This document shows positions 10,463-23,504 of a stretch of DNA of 64,000 bases, piece after piece. Source of the DNA: Physella acuta (Eukaryota > Mollusca > Gastropoda > Physidae); the NCBI RefSeq assembly GCF_028476545.1, contig NW_026731810.1, forward strand, positions 814,501-878,500, given 5' to 3'. The notes beneath the pieces were generated by a model, which was given only the letters and a program-made list of their open reading frames with translations, did not search any database and was not told the DNA's origin. A program made the translations under genes and the position numbers. Position 1 is the stretch's first letter. The number at the start of each line of letters is the position of its first letter.

Positions 10463-13424
10463 CACGAAACAACCATCCGAAACACCATGACTTAACACGA
10501 ATCGCGATAACATTTTAGATTATTTTTTTTTAGCTTGCAAGATTTTCTTATTAATTAATAGGCCTGAAAAAAACGACGCAACCCTTTGAATAAAATTAAT
10601 AGACATCTAAACAAATAAGCTCATCTATAGATGAGTCATGTATCAGTCAGATACAGTTCAGTCATTTCGTGGATATTTTAACATAAACCCATCTATGTAA
10701 TCCATACCTAACGATCACTAAAATATTTAGCAGTATCATTTGGCTCCCTGTGGGTATTCGTAATCTCGACACATTGCAAACTATTTATACAGAAAAAACA
10801 ACATTTCTACTGATTTCACTAACCTTTTTTTTGAAACTTTGCTTTACACTTAATTAAAATCTTTCTAAAATGCTTCTAAATATTAATCTAATTATATAGC
10901 ATTTATATAAGAAAATATTTTTGTCTGGGTTTTTCCGACCACCCAATATATTACCTTGCTAGTAGGCGACACAGCTGTCATATTGATTCAATTATTTCTG
11001 TTGATTTTGCAAAACCTTTCAAATGTCCAAGCAATTTCCATTACGTCAGCACAAATTAGTTTCCTCCGCCGGTAATGACTTGACAGGTAAGTCAATCACG
11101 CTTCTAAATATACACACTTTTAATAGAACACTAATTAACAAACGTCAAACGAATTTGAAATGAAGTTTTCCATTTTCAGCCATACTTGAGAGTTCACAAA
11201 TATGCTGATCCCACGATAAATCAATTTTTATCTTTCACTTGTCACAAACCAAAAATGTTTGAACATTTTTTATTTTCATTTGTCAAATTTCAGTTTGAAA
11301 AATCAAGAAATTTAAATTACGCGTTGTTTGTAATACTAACATCATAATCCCTTTATAACGCCAGCCTGTCTGTAAAGCTTTAAAATGCTTTAACATTGTC
11401 TATAAAAAATGACTTTTATGTCACTTAGAAAACAAAAACAGTCATTTTAACTATAATTGTCTTTTAATACAGATAATAACGAATTTTAAAGTGTATTAAA
11501 ATATAAACATTTGATAAAGGTAAACACGTTGATTTAGAAAATATAAATTGCCATATGAAATGTATATAAGATTCATTGATGGATGTATAAAAATACGCGC
11601 TAAGTTAGCTAAGTATCGTAAACTCATATTAAGGTAATTTATTATTGCCAGACAAGATACTGTTTTCAAAACTGTCTTACTTAAAATAAGCCGTTTTATA
11701 ACTTTTAACATCACGTCAACTTATTGAAACAACGCACTTGATGTAGATGTGGTCTTATATTAGCTGTTTCATTAACTTAATTATTTAAATAGCTGACAAC
11801 CAATAGGAGCTTAATTGCCATTTTTCAACTGCAGCTAGTTGGTGTAAATAATCGACAAAAATAAAGTATAACAAAGACTGACTGAACGATATACCAGTTG
11901 GCGAATGTCTGTGTTTTAGAAAGTCTGTGTGACCTGAGACATTGTTGACAGGTTGCCCCTTTTATAATGAACGAACTCAAAAATAGATTTTTCTTAAACT
12001 TTATCGTTAAAGATTTTTAGCCAAGACTTTGTGTAGGTTGGATATTTCGCAATCTTGACGTCATTAAAACGATGAGACAAAATAATTTGAACCTTGTTTA
12101 CATTTTAGCCTTTATTTTGTCATTTTAAAGTGGTATTTAAACTTGATATTCCAATACAAATATAGATGTAATTTGTATATTTGTGTTTCATCATCATCAT
12201 CTTTTCTGTGGATTGGACCCTTGTGGACAGTCCAGCTGCCTTTGTTTGTCTGACAAATGATATTTTCCAAGTTTGTTGTTCAAGTACCTACTTCTCTCTC
12301 TCAATGAAGATTCGAATCTCTCGTCAGTCTGTTTTTGTGTTTACATGAAACTCCAATTTTAAAAAAAATGTCTTAAAATATGTTAACTTTGTTGTTTATT
12401 TTGATCATAGATAAGAAGCTTTCTATAAATATTATCTCATATTTGCAGTATTTACGTAAATGTCAGTCAGTGTAGAATTGGTATATTTAACGTAACGGAG
12501 CTACAAGCGAGTTTGTTAATTTTATTTTAGGTTTAAGCGTAATAATAAATGAATTTTACTTACACTTTCGTGTTTTACCTTTTCCATCTCTTAAATGACA
12601 TTTGATAATTTTTAAAATTTTTAATACAACTTTTTTTTTTAAAAAGTAAGAAAGCGACACTACGATATAGAAGAAATAATATTAAAACACTTTTAAAACA
12701 TAACGAATTTTAAAAATCAATACCGGTATCGGAGTTTTGTGCCTACGAGCGAACTTCCTAAGATTGGAAAAACACCAAAGAGTATCAGTTACTAGATTGT
12801 AATCGATTCCATATTGATTATGTCTAATGTATTATAAAGATAGTCAGACATTTCCTTCGACAGAAATATCGTGTTTTTAAAGGCTCTTTGTCTTCGTCAA
12901 CATTCGCCAACACAGTGTATTGTTCTTCACTTCAATACGCTTTTGTTCACACTGTTTTTTTATACACTTGTAAGTTCGGCCACAGAGCTTTGTTTTCTTT
13001 TTGTTTAACATAACCTTGACCTTCGCATAACGCATAGACAAGACTTAAAACTTTGGTTTGGCCTTCAGACTTGCCTTAGACCTAACAATACCTTGGTAAC
13101 GATACAGGCAGAACAAAATCTTATAATGTTGTTGTATTGCCTAGCAATTTATTTTTCAAAATTGCTTTCAAAGGTATGATTTAGCTTGCTGTGATTTGAC
13201 TCGAAGTGACTTTTTATAAAATGTGACTGTCTAGAACTGCTACTTAAGGTAGCTACAAATGCAGTAGTTAAATGTCGACAACGGTACGGAAAGGGCGGGG
13301 TTCCTGTGTGAGTCTCCACAATCAGTTCAATCAGCCGTGACGTTGAGGTGAGCCATGAGCTAATGACGGCCTGTCACACGGTCTGGTGATGACAGCCATC
13401 CGGAAGTGTTGAGAGAAGTCAGAA
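10463..13424. other. Long intergenic stretch, no gene seen
   Basis: Nearly 3 kb of AT-rich DNA. No open frame here has a recognisable domain, and no tandem arrays or paired inverted repeats stood out. Diverged exons or regulatory elements cannot be excluded by eye. Confidence 0.45.
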
Positions 13425-13540
13425 CACTGGGCAGTCTGACGTGGGCAATCATTTCAGTCATGGCAGCATGACTTGGGCGATGATTTCAGTCATGGAGGCC
13501 TAACGTGGGCAATCATTTCAGTCATGGCAGCCATGATGGT
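13425..13540. repeat. Three-copy tandem repeat, about 45 bp
   Basis: The block gggcaatcatttcagtcatg recurs three times at roughly 45-bp spacing, with gcctgacg/gcatgact/gcctaacg-type linkers. Confidence 0.75.
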
Positions 13541-13644
13541 TTGATGCAGACGTTTTTTTTAGAGATATTTCAACGCAAGTACAAAAAGAACACGATTGAA
13601 TTTTTAGAAGCTAGACATTTTTGAATCTCAATTAAACAAATTTT

Positions 13645-13867
13645 TCACACACGCGCGCGAGCAAGCAAGAGCAGGCACTCACACACACATACACACACAC
13701 ACTCATACACAGAGAGACAAAGAGAGAGGGAGAGGTATAGACTTAGAGGGTTCGCAAAATTGATACTATACCCACCCTGTTCCTCTCCTAGAAAAGGTAA
13801 ATTACGTCTTTGGCAGTTAAAACATCACACACACACACATACACAAACACACAGACACACTCACTCT

Positions 13868-13924
<57 letters not shown>
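13645..13924. repeat. (AC)n, (GA)n and (TA)n microsatellite cluster
   Basis: CA-rich tracts at about 13,680-13,700 and 13,826-13,894 pass directly into (TA)n to 13,924. An open frame through this stretch is low-complexity only. Confidence 0.9.
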
Positions 13925-15242
<1,318 letters not shown>

Positions 15243-15250
15243 AATAATAT

Positions 15251-15403
15251 AGAAACAACTTTTCGCAAACGCCATTCATAATAAAATCTTGCTTACTTTA
15301 TGGAAAAAGCGGCATGTTAATTAAATAATTTAATTAACATGCCGCTTTTTCCATAAAGTAAGCAAGATTTTATTATGAATGGCGTTTGCGAAAAGTTGTT
15401 TCT
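15251..15403. repeat. Perfect 75-bp-arm palindrome
   Basis: The left arm, 15,251-15,325, is the exact reverse complement of the right arm, 15,329-15,403, with a 3-base spacer (taa). The pairing continues outward for about 8 more bases with one mismatch (15,243-15,250 against 15,404-15,411). The centre reads gttaattaaa-taa-tttaattaac. No coding sequence is present. It may be a foldback MITE without an interior, or a recent palindromic duplication. Confidence 0.95.
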
Positions 15404-15411
15404 GTATTATT

Positions 15412-15746
15412 ATATACTAAGTATATAATCCATATGTTTAAAGCACTATAACATTTATATTTTTAACAGAACAAATTACAAAGCCTATGTGGAAAAAAGA
15501 ATTGTGGTTCCAGAATGAATGAGAAAAGCAAGAAGAAGTTTAAAATAAAATGTAGGACGTATCAATATTGACCAACCCCCGCCGAGTTAACTACACGTCG
15601 GTGTGTAAACAGAGTTACCCGACTTGGTCGCAACACGAAACATCATTGACACAATGGGACTTGGGTTTGTGCAAACATTCGCCACATCTAACGGTCACGT
15701 GGCTTCGATTTGTCAGGGGTGCTGGTGGGGGGAGGTGAAAAGACAG
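15412..15746. other. Intergenic, nothing recognised
   Basis: No gene or named repeat seen. Moderately CpG-bearing sequence at 15,575-15,720 precedes the 19-bp array. Confidence 0.4.
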
Positions 15747-15747
15747 G

Positions 15748-16228
15748 TTTTGACTGCTTGCACGATTCTTGACTGCTTGCACAATTCTTGACTGCTTGCA
15801 CCGGTTTTGACTGCTTGCACAATTCTTGACTGCTTGCATAGGTTTTGACTGCTTGCACAATTCTTGACTGCTTGCACAATTCTTGACTGCTTGCACAATT
15901 CTTGACTGCTTGCACAGGTTTGACTGCTTACACAATTCTTGACTGCTTGCATAGGTTTTGACTGCTTGCACAATTCTTGACTGCTTGCATTAGTTTTGAC
16001 TGCTTGCACAATGGACTGCTTGCACAGGTTTTGACTGCTTGCACAGGTTTTGACTGCCTGCACAATTGACTGTTAGCACAGTTTCTTATTGCTGGAACAC
16101 GTTTTGACTGTTTGCACCAGTTTGTATTACTGTAGAAGATTTTGACTTCTAGTATGGGCTTTGACTGCTTACCCAGGTTTTTACTACTTGTATATGTTTT
16201 TACTGCTTGCACAGTTTTTAACTGCGCA
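15748..16228. repeat. 19-bp minisatellite
   Basis: Units of gactgcttgcacaattctt and gactgcttgcacaggtttt alternate. There are about seventeen good copies to 16,060, then increasingly decayed units. Overlapping minus-strand frames rich in QAVK and CASSQ are by-products of the repeat. Confidence 0.9.
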
Positions 16229-16494
16229 ATTTTTGACGGGTTGTTGTGGCTAGTACATGTTTTTAATGTTGGGGTGGCTTTAGTTAATTAATGCTTTAAA
16301 ATACCCCATAAATTATTTTATAATATACACACAAAAACATCACATTCATCATTATTTGTATAAGCTTCACCGAGTGAAGACAGCAAAACTAAAATTGACA
16401 CACATATGTCGAAAACGTGAATAATTTGATAAAGAATGTGCGATCATAAACCAGTCAACAGATAGATATATTTCAAAATTTTAACACAATGCTT
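16229..16494. other. Intergenic, nothing recognised
   Basis: No gene or repeat identified. Confidence 0.4.
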
Positions 16495-16496
16495 CA

Positions 16497-16912
16497 TGGC
16501 TGATTAACTCAAGATTAGATACAACTTTTCAAACGCTACATGGCTGAAATAAAACTAGATTAGATAAACTTTTTTTCAAAGCTCAATGGCCGAATTAACG
16601 CTAGATAAGATAAACTTTTTAAAAAAGTTATCAACAATACGCTACATGGCTGAATTAACCCTAGATTAGATAACCTTCATGGCTGAATTAACCCTATATT
16701 AGATAACCTATATGGCTGAATTAACCCTAGATTAGATAACCTACATGACTGAATTAACCCTAGATTAGATAACCTACATGACTGAATTAACCCTAGATTT
16801 GATAACCTTCATGACTGAATTAACCCTAGATTAGATAACCTACATGGCTGAATTAACCCTAGATTAGATGACCTTCATGATTGAATTAACCCTAGATCAG
16901 ATAACCTTTGAC
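16497..16912. repeat. 33-bp minisatellite
   Basis: Units of the form ggctgaattaaccctagatt followed by agataacctacat. About twelve copies occur; the first few are longer and diverged, the later ones nearly uniform. Confidence 0.9.
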
Positions 16913-18790
<1,878 letters not shown>

Positions 18791-19128
18791 AGATACATGT
18801 TATTTGTGATATGATTATGTCCTTCCATAAAACACTTGATATAGCAGGCTGACTGAGTACATGAAAGCTTTATCTGATCACCCCGCAGGTGGCCACATTA
18901 TCTTCCTCTTGTGGTGGGGTAGAAGTAACAGATACATTTCCTCAGGAAGTATCTGTGGGGTGAGTGGGCGGATGCTGAGTCTGGATTCCAGACAAAATCA
19001 ATCATTAGCCTACTTTTACTTTTTTTTTCAATTTTCGTGTAAAATTTAAGAAAGTTCTAAAAGTTTTAGGTAAGTAAATTTAAACTGGCGAAATACAATG
19101 GCTTTTGCTGATGATAATTAAAATGTAT
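18791..19128. other. Intergenic, nothing recognised
   Basis: The open frame at 18,861-19,049 shows no recognisable domain and no convincing splice context. Confidence 0.4.
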
Positions 19129-19144
19129 TATATATATATATATA

Positions 19145-20172
19145 TATATGGCTACAGGACATTACCCCCCTGGCAATTACCCCCCGGACATTTCCCCCCC
19201 CCGTATTTACCCCCCGGAGCAATTACCCCCCTGTCAATTACCCCCCCCCCCCCCCCGGGGAATTACCCCCCCCCCCCTCTCAAGTTAGAATCCTAACTCT
19301 AACTAGAATTCTATACCTATATACTACTTTAATCCAAACCTTAAGAAAAAGACCAAAACCTAAACATCCACCTTAGCCTAAAACTTTACACAAAACCAAA
19401 ACCAACGCCAGACATTGGTTTAAACTTAAACCTAACCCTAGCTCTAACCTTCTCTAACTCTAGCCCTAACCCTAACCCTATCACTATCCCTAACCCTGAC
19501 CCTGACCCTGACCCTGACCCTGACCCTGACCCTGACCCTGACTCTGACTCTGACTCTGACCCTGACCCTGACCCTAACCCTAACCCTAACCCTAACCCTA
19601 ACCCTAACCCTAAACCTAAACCTAGCCCTAGCCCTAACCCTAACCCTAACCCTAACCCTAGCCCTAACTCTAACCCTAACCCTAAACCTAACCCTAAACC
19701 TAACCCTAGCCCTAGCCCTAGTCCTAGTCCTAAACCTAAACCTAAACCTAAACCTAAACCTAAACCTAAACCTAAACCTAAACCTAAACCTAAACCTAAA
19801 CCTAAACCTAAACCTAAACCTAAACCTAAACCTAAACCTAAACCTAAACCTAAACCTAAACCTAAACCTAAACCTAAACCTAAACCTAAACCTAAACCTA
19901 AACCTAAACCTAAACCTAAACCTAAACCTAAACCTAAACCTAAACCTAACCCTAGCCCCAAAACCTAGCTCTAACCCTAGCCCTATCCCTAACCCTAACC
20001 CTAACCCTAACTCTAACCCTGTCCGGAGGGGGGGGGGGGGGGTAATGTCCTACTGGGCGGGGGGTAATTGACTGGGGGGTAATTGACAGGGGGGTAATTA
20101 CTCCGGGGGGTAATGTCGGGGGGGAAATGTCCGGGGGGTAATTGACAGGGGGGAAATGTCCTGTTCCCGTAT
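19145..20172. mobile_element. Foldback element around telomere-like repeats
   Basis: The left arm (about 19,151-19,275) and right arm (about 20,025-20,172) are inverted copies of each other. Left reads acaggacattacccccc, then ggcaattacccccc, ggacatttcccccc, ggagcaattacccccc and tgtcaattac. The right arm gives the same series of blocks on the opposite strand. Between them lies about 550 bp of hexamers related to the telomere repeat. The outer flanks are (TA)n tracts on both sides, so a target duplication cannot be read. No coding capacity. Family unknown to me. Confidence 0.75.
19430..20020. repeat. Telomere-like hexamer array (CCCTAA, CCCTGA, CCTAAA)
   Basis: The order from left is degenerate CCCTAA, about a dozen CCCTGA, about eight CCCTAA, mixed units, a uniform block of roughly 35 CCTAAA units (about 19,732-19,944), then CCCTAA and CCCTAG variants. 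CCCTAA is the C-strand of the TTAGGG telomere repeat; CCTAAA (TTTAGG) and CCCTGA are variants. The repetitive minus-strand Gly-Leu frame is a by-product. Confidence 0.9.
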
Positions 20173-20186
20173 ATATATGTATATTC

Positions 20187-20224
20187 GTGTGTGTGTGTTT
20201 GTGTTTGTGTGTGTGTGTGTGTGT
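20187..20224. repeat. (GT)n microsatellite
   Basis: A short GT tract just outside the foldback element. Confidence 0.85.
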
Positions 20225-20332
20225 AAAACCATGTTTGTTTAGTTGGAAATCTCCAGTTGTATTCGTGCACAAATTATAGCTCAGCAGAAAGCAACCAAAT
20301 AACGAATCTAAAATTTCTCCGTGTTACATATC

Positions 20333-20550
20333 GGACTACGTGGCTTAGATGTGGAATGCTAGACATATATAACCTGAGAGTCTCGAGTTCGAAACCGGTT
20401 TCAACCACTAGAACGTCCTTGAGTCCACCCAGCTCTGATGGGTACCTAACTCACGTTAAGGAAACAAAGGCGGTTGAGCATATTATCCCCTTGTATGCCG
20501 AGTTTCATTAAATCATAATAACTCTACTTCACCTACTTCATTTGTCTTGG
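20333..20550 (+). mobile_element. tRNA-derived SINE
   Basis: The head includes gtggcttagatgtggaatg (A-box region) and gagttcgaaaccgg (B-box region). The body contains gctctgatgggtacctaact and the 3' block has ctctacttcacctacttcat, matching the other copies in the window. Confidence 0.75.
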
Positions 20551-20654
20551 TCACAAGCGGGGAAAGTTAATGAAATGATGTTGCATACCACTGTGATCAG
20601 TTTATTCCCCCCTAAGATATTCCCAACTCACCAGTTCACCTAGGAGGTCTGGAT

Positions 20655-20964
20655 CAGGGGCGTAGCGAGGGGGGGCGGGGGAGCGGACCGCACCGGTTGA
20701 CACCATTTAGGGGGGGGGGGGTGACACCAAGGCAAAAAATAGCAAAATATATAGAGAAAAACTTGAGGGAGGGGGGTGCAAATCGAAAGTTTGAGAGGGG
20801 GGTGCAAATCGAAAACTTGAAGGGGGGGGGTGCAAATCGAAAGTTTGAGGGGCAGGGGCAAATCGAAAACTTGAAAGTTTGTCCCCGGGAAGGGTCGCTA
20901 CGCCTCTGGGGGATGACACCATTAAGTGCCGCACCGGATGACACCCGACCTCGCTACGCCACTG
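20655..20964 (-). mobile_element. hAT-like MITE, family A copy 1
   Basis: The ends are CAGGGGCGTAGCGAGG and CCTCGCTACGCCACTG, a 16-bp inverted pair with one mismatch. The flanks GTCTGGAT (20,647-20,654) and GTGTGGAT (20,965-20,972) agree at 7 of 8 positions. The interior has four to five units of a short repeat containing gcaaatcgaaagtttgag and G runs. There is no transposase, so the element is non-autonomous. The internal order is the reverse of the copies at 37,463 and 63,040. Confidence 0.85.
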
Positions 20965-20972
20965 GTGTGGAT

Positions 20973-21867
20973 GCTCTAGGGTCGACTAAGGTCGCGAGTA
21001 CCAAACAAACGACTATGTGAGCAAGCTTAAGTGCACGGTTTAGACCACGCCGTTCAGATTACAGAAAATAATTAATGTTATGTATGTCTATTTTTATATC
21101 AATTCTCTCTCAATGACAAAATTGAAATGGCACACTGTAAATAAATGTAAGCTATATAATTATTTTAATTGATACACCCTGACGCACTAGAAAGATCTAG
21201 ATTTAGCCAATGCTGGTTAGGATTTCCAATTTCCGGCTAATTGGAACCTAATTAATATTCATTGGCTTTAAAAAAAATATATATATCTGGCAATAAGAAT
21301 CGAATGAAGAGCTCTTATTTCATGTATAGAGGTCTACACGGATCTGTTTAACGAGTTAATGATGAAAATTTATTTATACACTCTGTGTTGTTGAAGAGAT
21401 ATATATTTACTTGTGTTGGGGTTTTAATAATTTATACATTGTCGAATATGAATGTAGGTCATTTTTATTCAAAGTTATCAAATGTTACCGAATTGTTAAA
21501 AATATTTAAACAAAATGTATTTGCTATAAAGATTTGGTTTCTCCCAAATTTCTATTAAAATTTTACTCTTACACAACAAGCTAAGGTGGTAGAAAGAGAT
21601 TGCGGTGTAGTAATTCGAATAACAAGATTAACTATATTAACTTAACTCCAAATTAACTTAATTAGATTAACTATGTGTAGCTTAGTAAAGCAGGTTGAGC
21701 TAGGCAAATAAATTGAGCTTCTAGAAATATCCGTGATATATGGGTGCTACATCGGTGAAGTATTGCAGGAGTATTGGTGGACACAATACACTTGTGTTAA
21801 TATACGTCGTCATTTTAAGATTACAAAGTAGATTTGCTCATTAAAATTGCGTCAAATACACGCTAGG
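20973..21867. other. Intergenic, nothing recognised
   Basis: AT-rich, no gene or repeat identified. Confidence 0.4.
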
Positions 21868-22045
21868 AGAGATTACGGATACTGAGAATCAGATCATGGA
21901 ATACTATGGACAAATTACGGAATACTAGTGGCAGATCATGAAGTACCGGAATCAGTTCACAGAGTACAAGGGGGCAGACAAAGTATTATAAGGGCCAGTT
22001 CATGCAGATTCATGGGCAGATCGCGAACTACAAGACTTAATCCAT
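21868..22045. repeat. Degenerate tandem repeat, about 23-30 bp
   Basis: Repeated blocks such as cagatcatggaatactatgg, cagatcatgaagtacc and cagttcacagagtac, at irregular spacing. Confidence 0.55.
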
Positions 22046-23034
22046 GTACAGTGAAATAAATAATCACGAAACGTCTTACAATCGAAAGGTTATCTGGTGC
22101 TCTTAATGTTACAATAAAACAACAAAACTCAAAAGTAAAAAAAAATCTGCAAAAAGAATACATAAACAAATCAGCAAATGGACTGAACAAATGCTGTAAA
22201 TTTAAGATTCACCAGATGAACACATTTCAGCTTTAGTCGCAACATTGCAGGAGTGTTAAGGGTGGGATGCAACAACATCCGCCCCACACATGCGACACAC
22301 AAACTCCATTAGAACGTGCATGTCGACTCGCTGCCCCACCCTCGTATCGAAACTTCCAGATCTCCACCCTGACACTGAGTGACAGCTGACTCGGCACCAT
22401 CACAGGGTCATTCACGGTCGTCACGTGACTCGGGACTTGTCAGACATATCAGCACCCTTTCAGTCGAGGGTTCTGGCCATTTCTCCGCCCCTGTCAAGGA
22501 AATTGAACGTGCACGGTTCTTGATCTCACGCGGGCGGCGCACTGACCATATCAAACGGCAGCCATTAAAGATGTTCATTCAGCAATAAATGCCACAGAAC
22601 CGTGTCAAAATCTCACGCTAAACATTTTTTTTTCCTTTATTGCTAGACTGTCGTCGAAATTTTGTGTACATTTTATCTTTGTATTTATTCTATTGTGAAT
22701 AGATCCGGCATACCAACAGTGCCTTCTAGTGCAATTATTTGTTTTCTATACTAATATTTTCTTTTTAAATTTATAATTATGAAATTAAGTTATAAAAAAT
22801 GCTTCAAAAATGTATAGACTGCATTAAGTGTCGGACACTTTTAAAGGCATACCAAAAAATAATGTCACAAATTTGTGTCTACCTGCTGCCATGGTGCTAT
22901 TGGTTGAGTCGTTAAAGATTAACAAGATAAATACTTTGGGAATGATACGTAAATGTAGCTTATGAGCCAGTCATCTCAAAACAGTCTCATACCTAAATTA
23001 TCAGTCTATGAGTAAACGTATTCAAGTCTTATTT
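22046..23034. other. Intergenic with a GC/CpG-rich patch
   Basis: Positions about 22,230-22,570 are clearly richer in G+C and CpG than their surroundings, including cacgtg and gcgggcggcgc. Open frames on both strands here lack domains. The patch could be a promoter or enhancer of a gene outside the window, or a repeat; the sequence does not decide. Confidence 0.4.
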
Positions 23035-23228
23035 CTCGAGGATTAATTTATCTATGTAAAGTGATCTTGGGTATAACAGGATTACCAATGTAAAGTAGTC
23101 ATTTTTGTAGAAATATTATTTATGTAAGTACTCAAAGTATAGCTAGATAATCTATGTATAGTGTACATTCTCACCAGCAAGATTATCTATGTTAAGTAGT
23201 CATGAGTATCGCAGAAGTATATATGTAA
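23035..23228. repeat. Degenerate tandem repeat, about 35-40 bp
   Basis: Recurring gattatctatgtaaagtagt-type blocks separated by variable linkers, five to six units. The SINE at 23,229 inserted into the last unit. Confidence 0.6.
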
Positions 23229-23488
23229 AGTAAAAAGTAAAGTTTCCCTTTCAAACCTGACGGTCCATGGGGCAAGTGAAGTAGAGTCACTTGTTTCTAT
23301 GACCTCGGTATATGAAGAGATGGTGTGGTCAGCACTATGCCCAGCCGCCTTTACTTTCCCTAACGTGAGTTATGTACCCATCAGAGTTGAGTGGACTCAG
23401 GGACGGTCTACTGACTTGAACCCGGATTCGAACTCGAGACTAACGGGTTAGCAGTCCAGCTCTCTACCGCTAGACCACTCTGTCTCTT
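23229..23488 (-). mobile_element. tRNA-derived SINE with intact target duplication
   Basis: Minus-strand order: head with gtggtctagcggtagagagc (A-box) and gttcgaatccgggtt (B-box), body with gatgggtacataactcacg, and 3' block ctctacttcacttgcccc ending in a TTTACTTT-type tail. It is flanked by an exact 16-bp duplication, agaagtatatatgtaa, at 23,213-23,228 and 23,489-23,504, as expected from LINE-driven integration. This is the best-preserved copy of the family in the window. Confidence 0.92.
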
Positions 23489-23504
23489 AGAAGTATATAT
23501 GTAA

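Noticed and set aside
15615-16212. Overlapping minus-strand frames rich in CKQS
   Set aside because: By-products of the 19-bp minisatellite read in several frames.
19386-19961. 191-residue Gly-Leu/Gly-Ser frame
   Set aside because: It is a translation of telomere-like hexamers, not a protein gene.
20640-21020. Overlapping frames with KLSICTPP repeats as a gene
   Set aside because: They lie inside a non-autonomous hAT-like MITE and reflect its internal repeat.
23440-23488. Functional tRNA gene
   Set aside because: A and B boxes are present but the following sequence is a SINE body with target duplications; no complete cloverleaf was seen.
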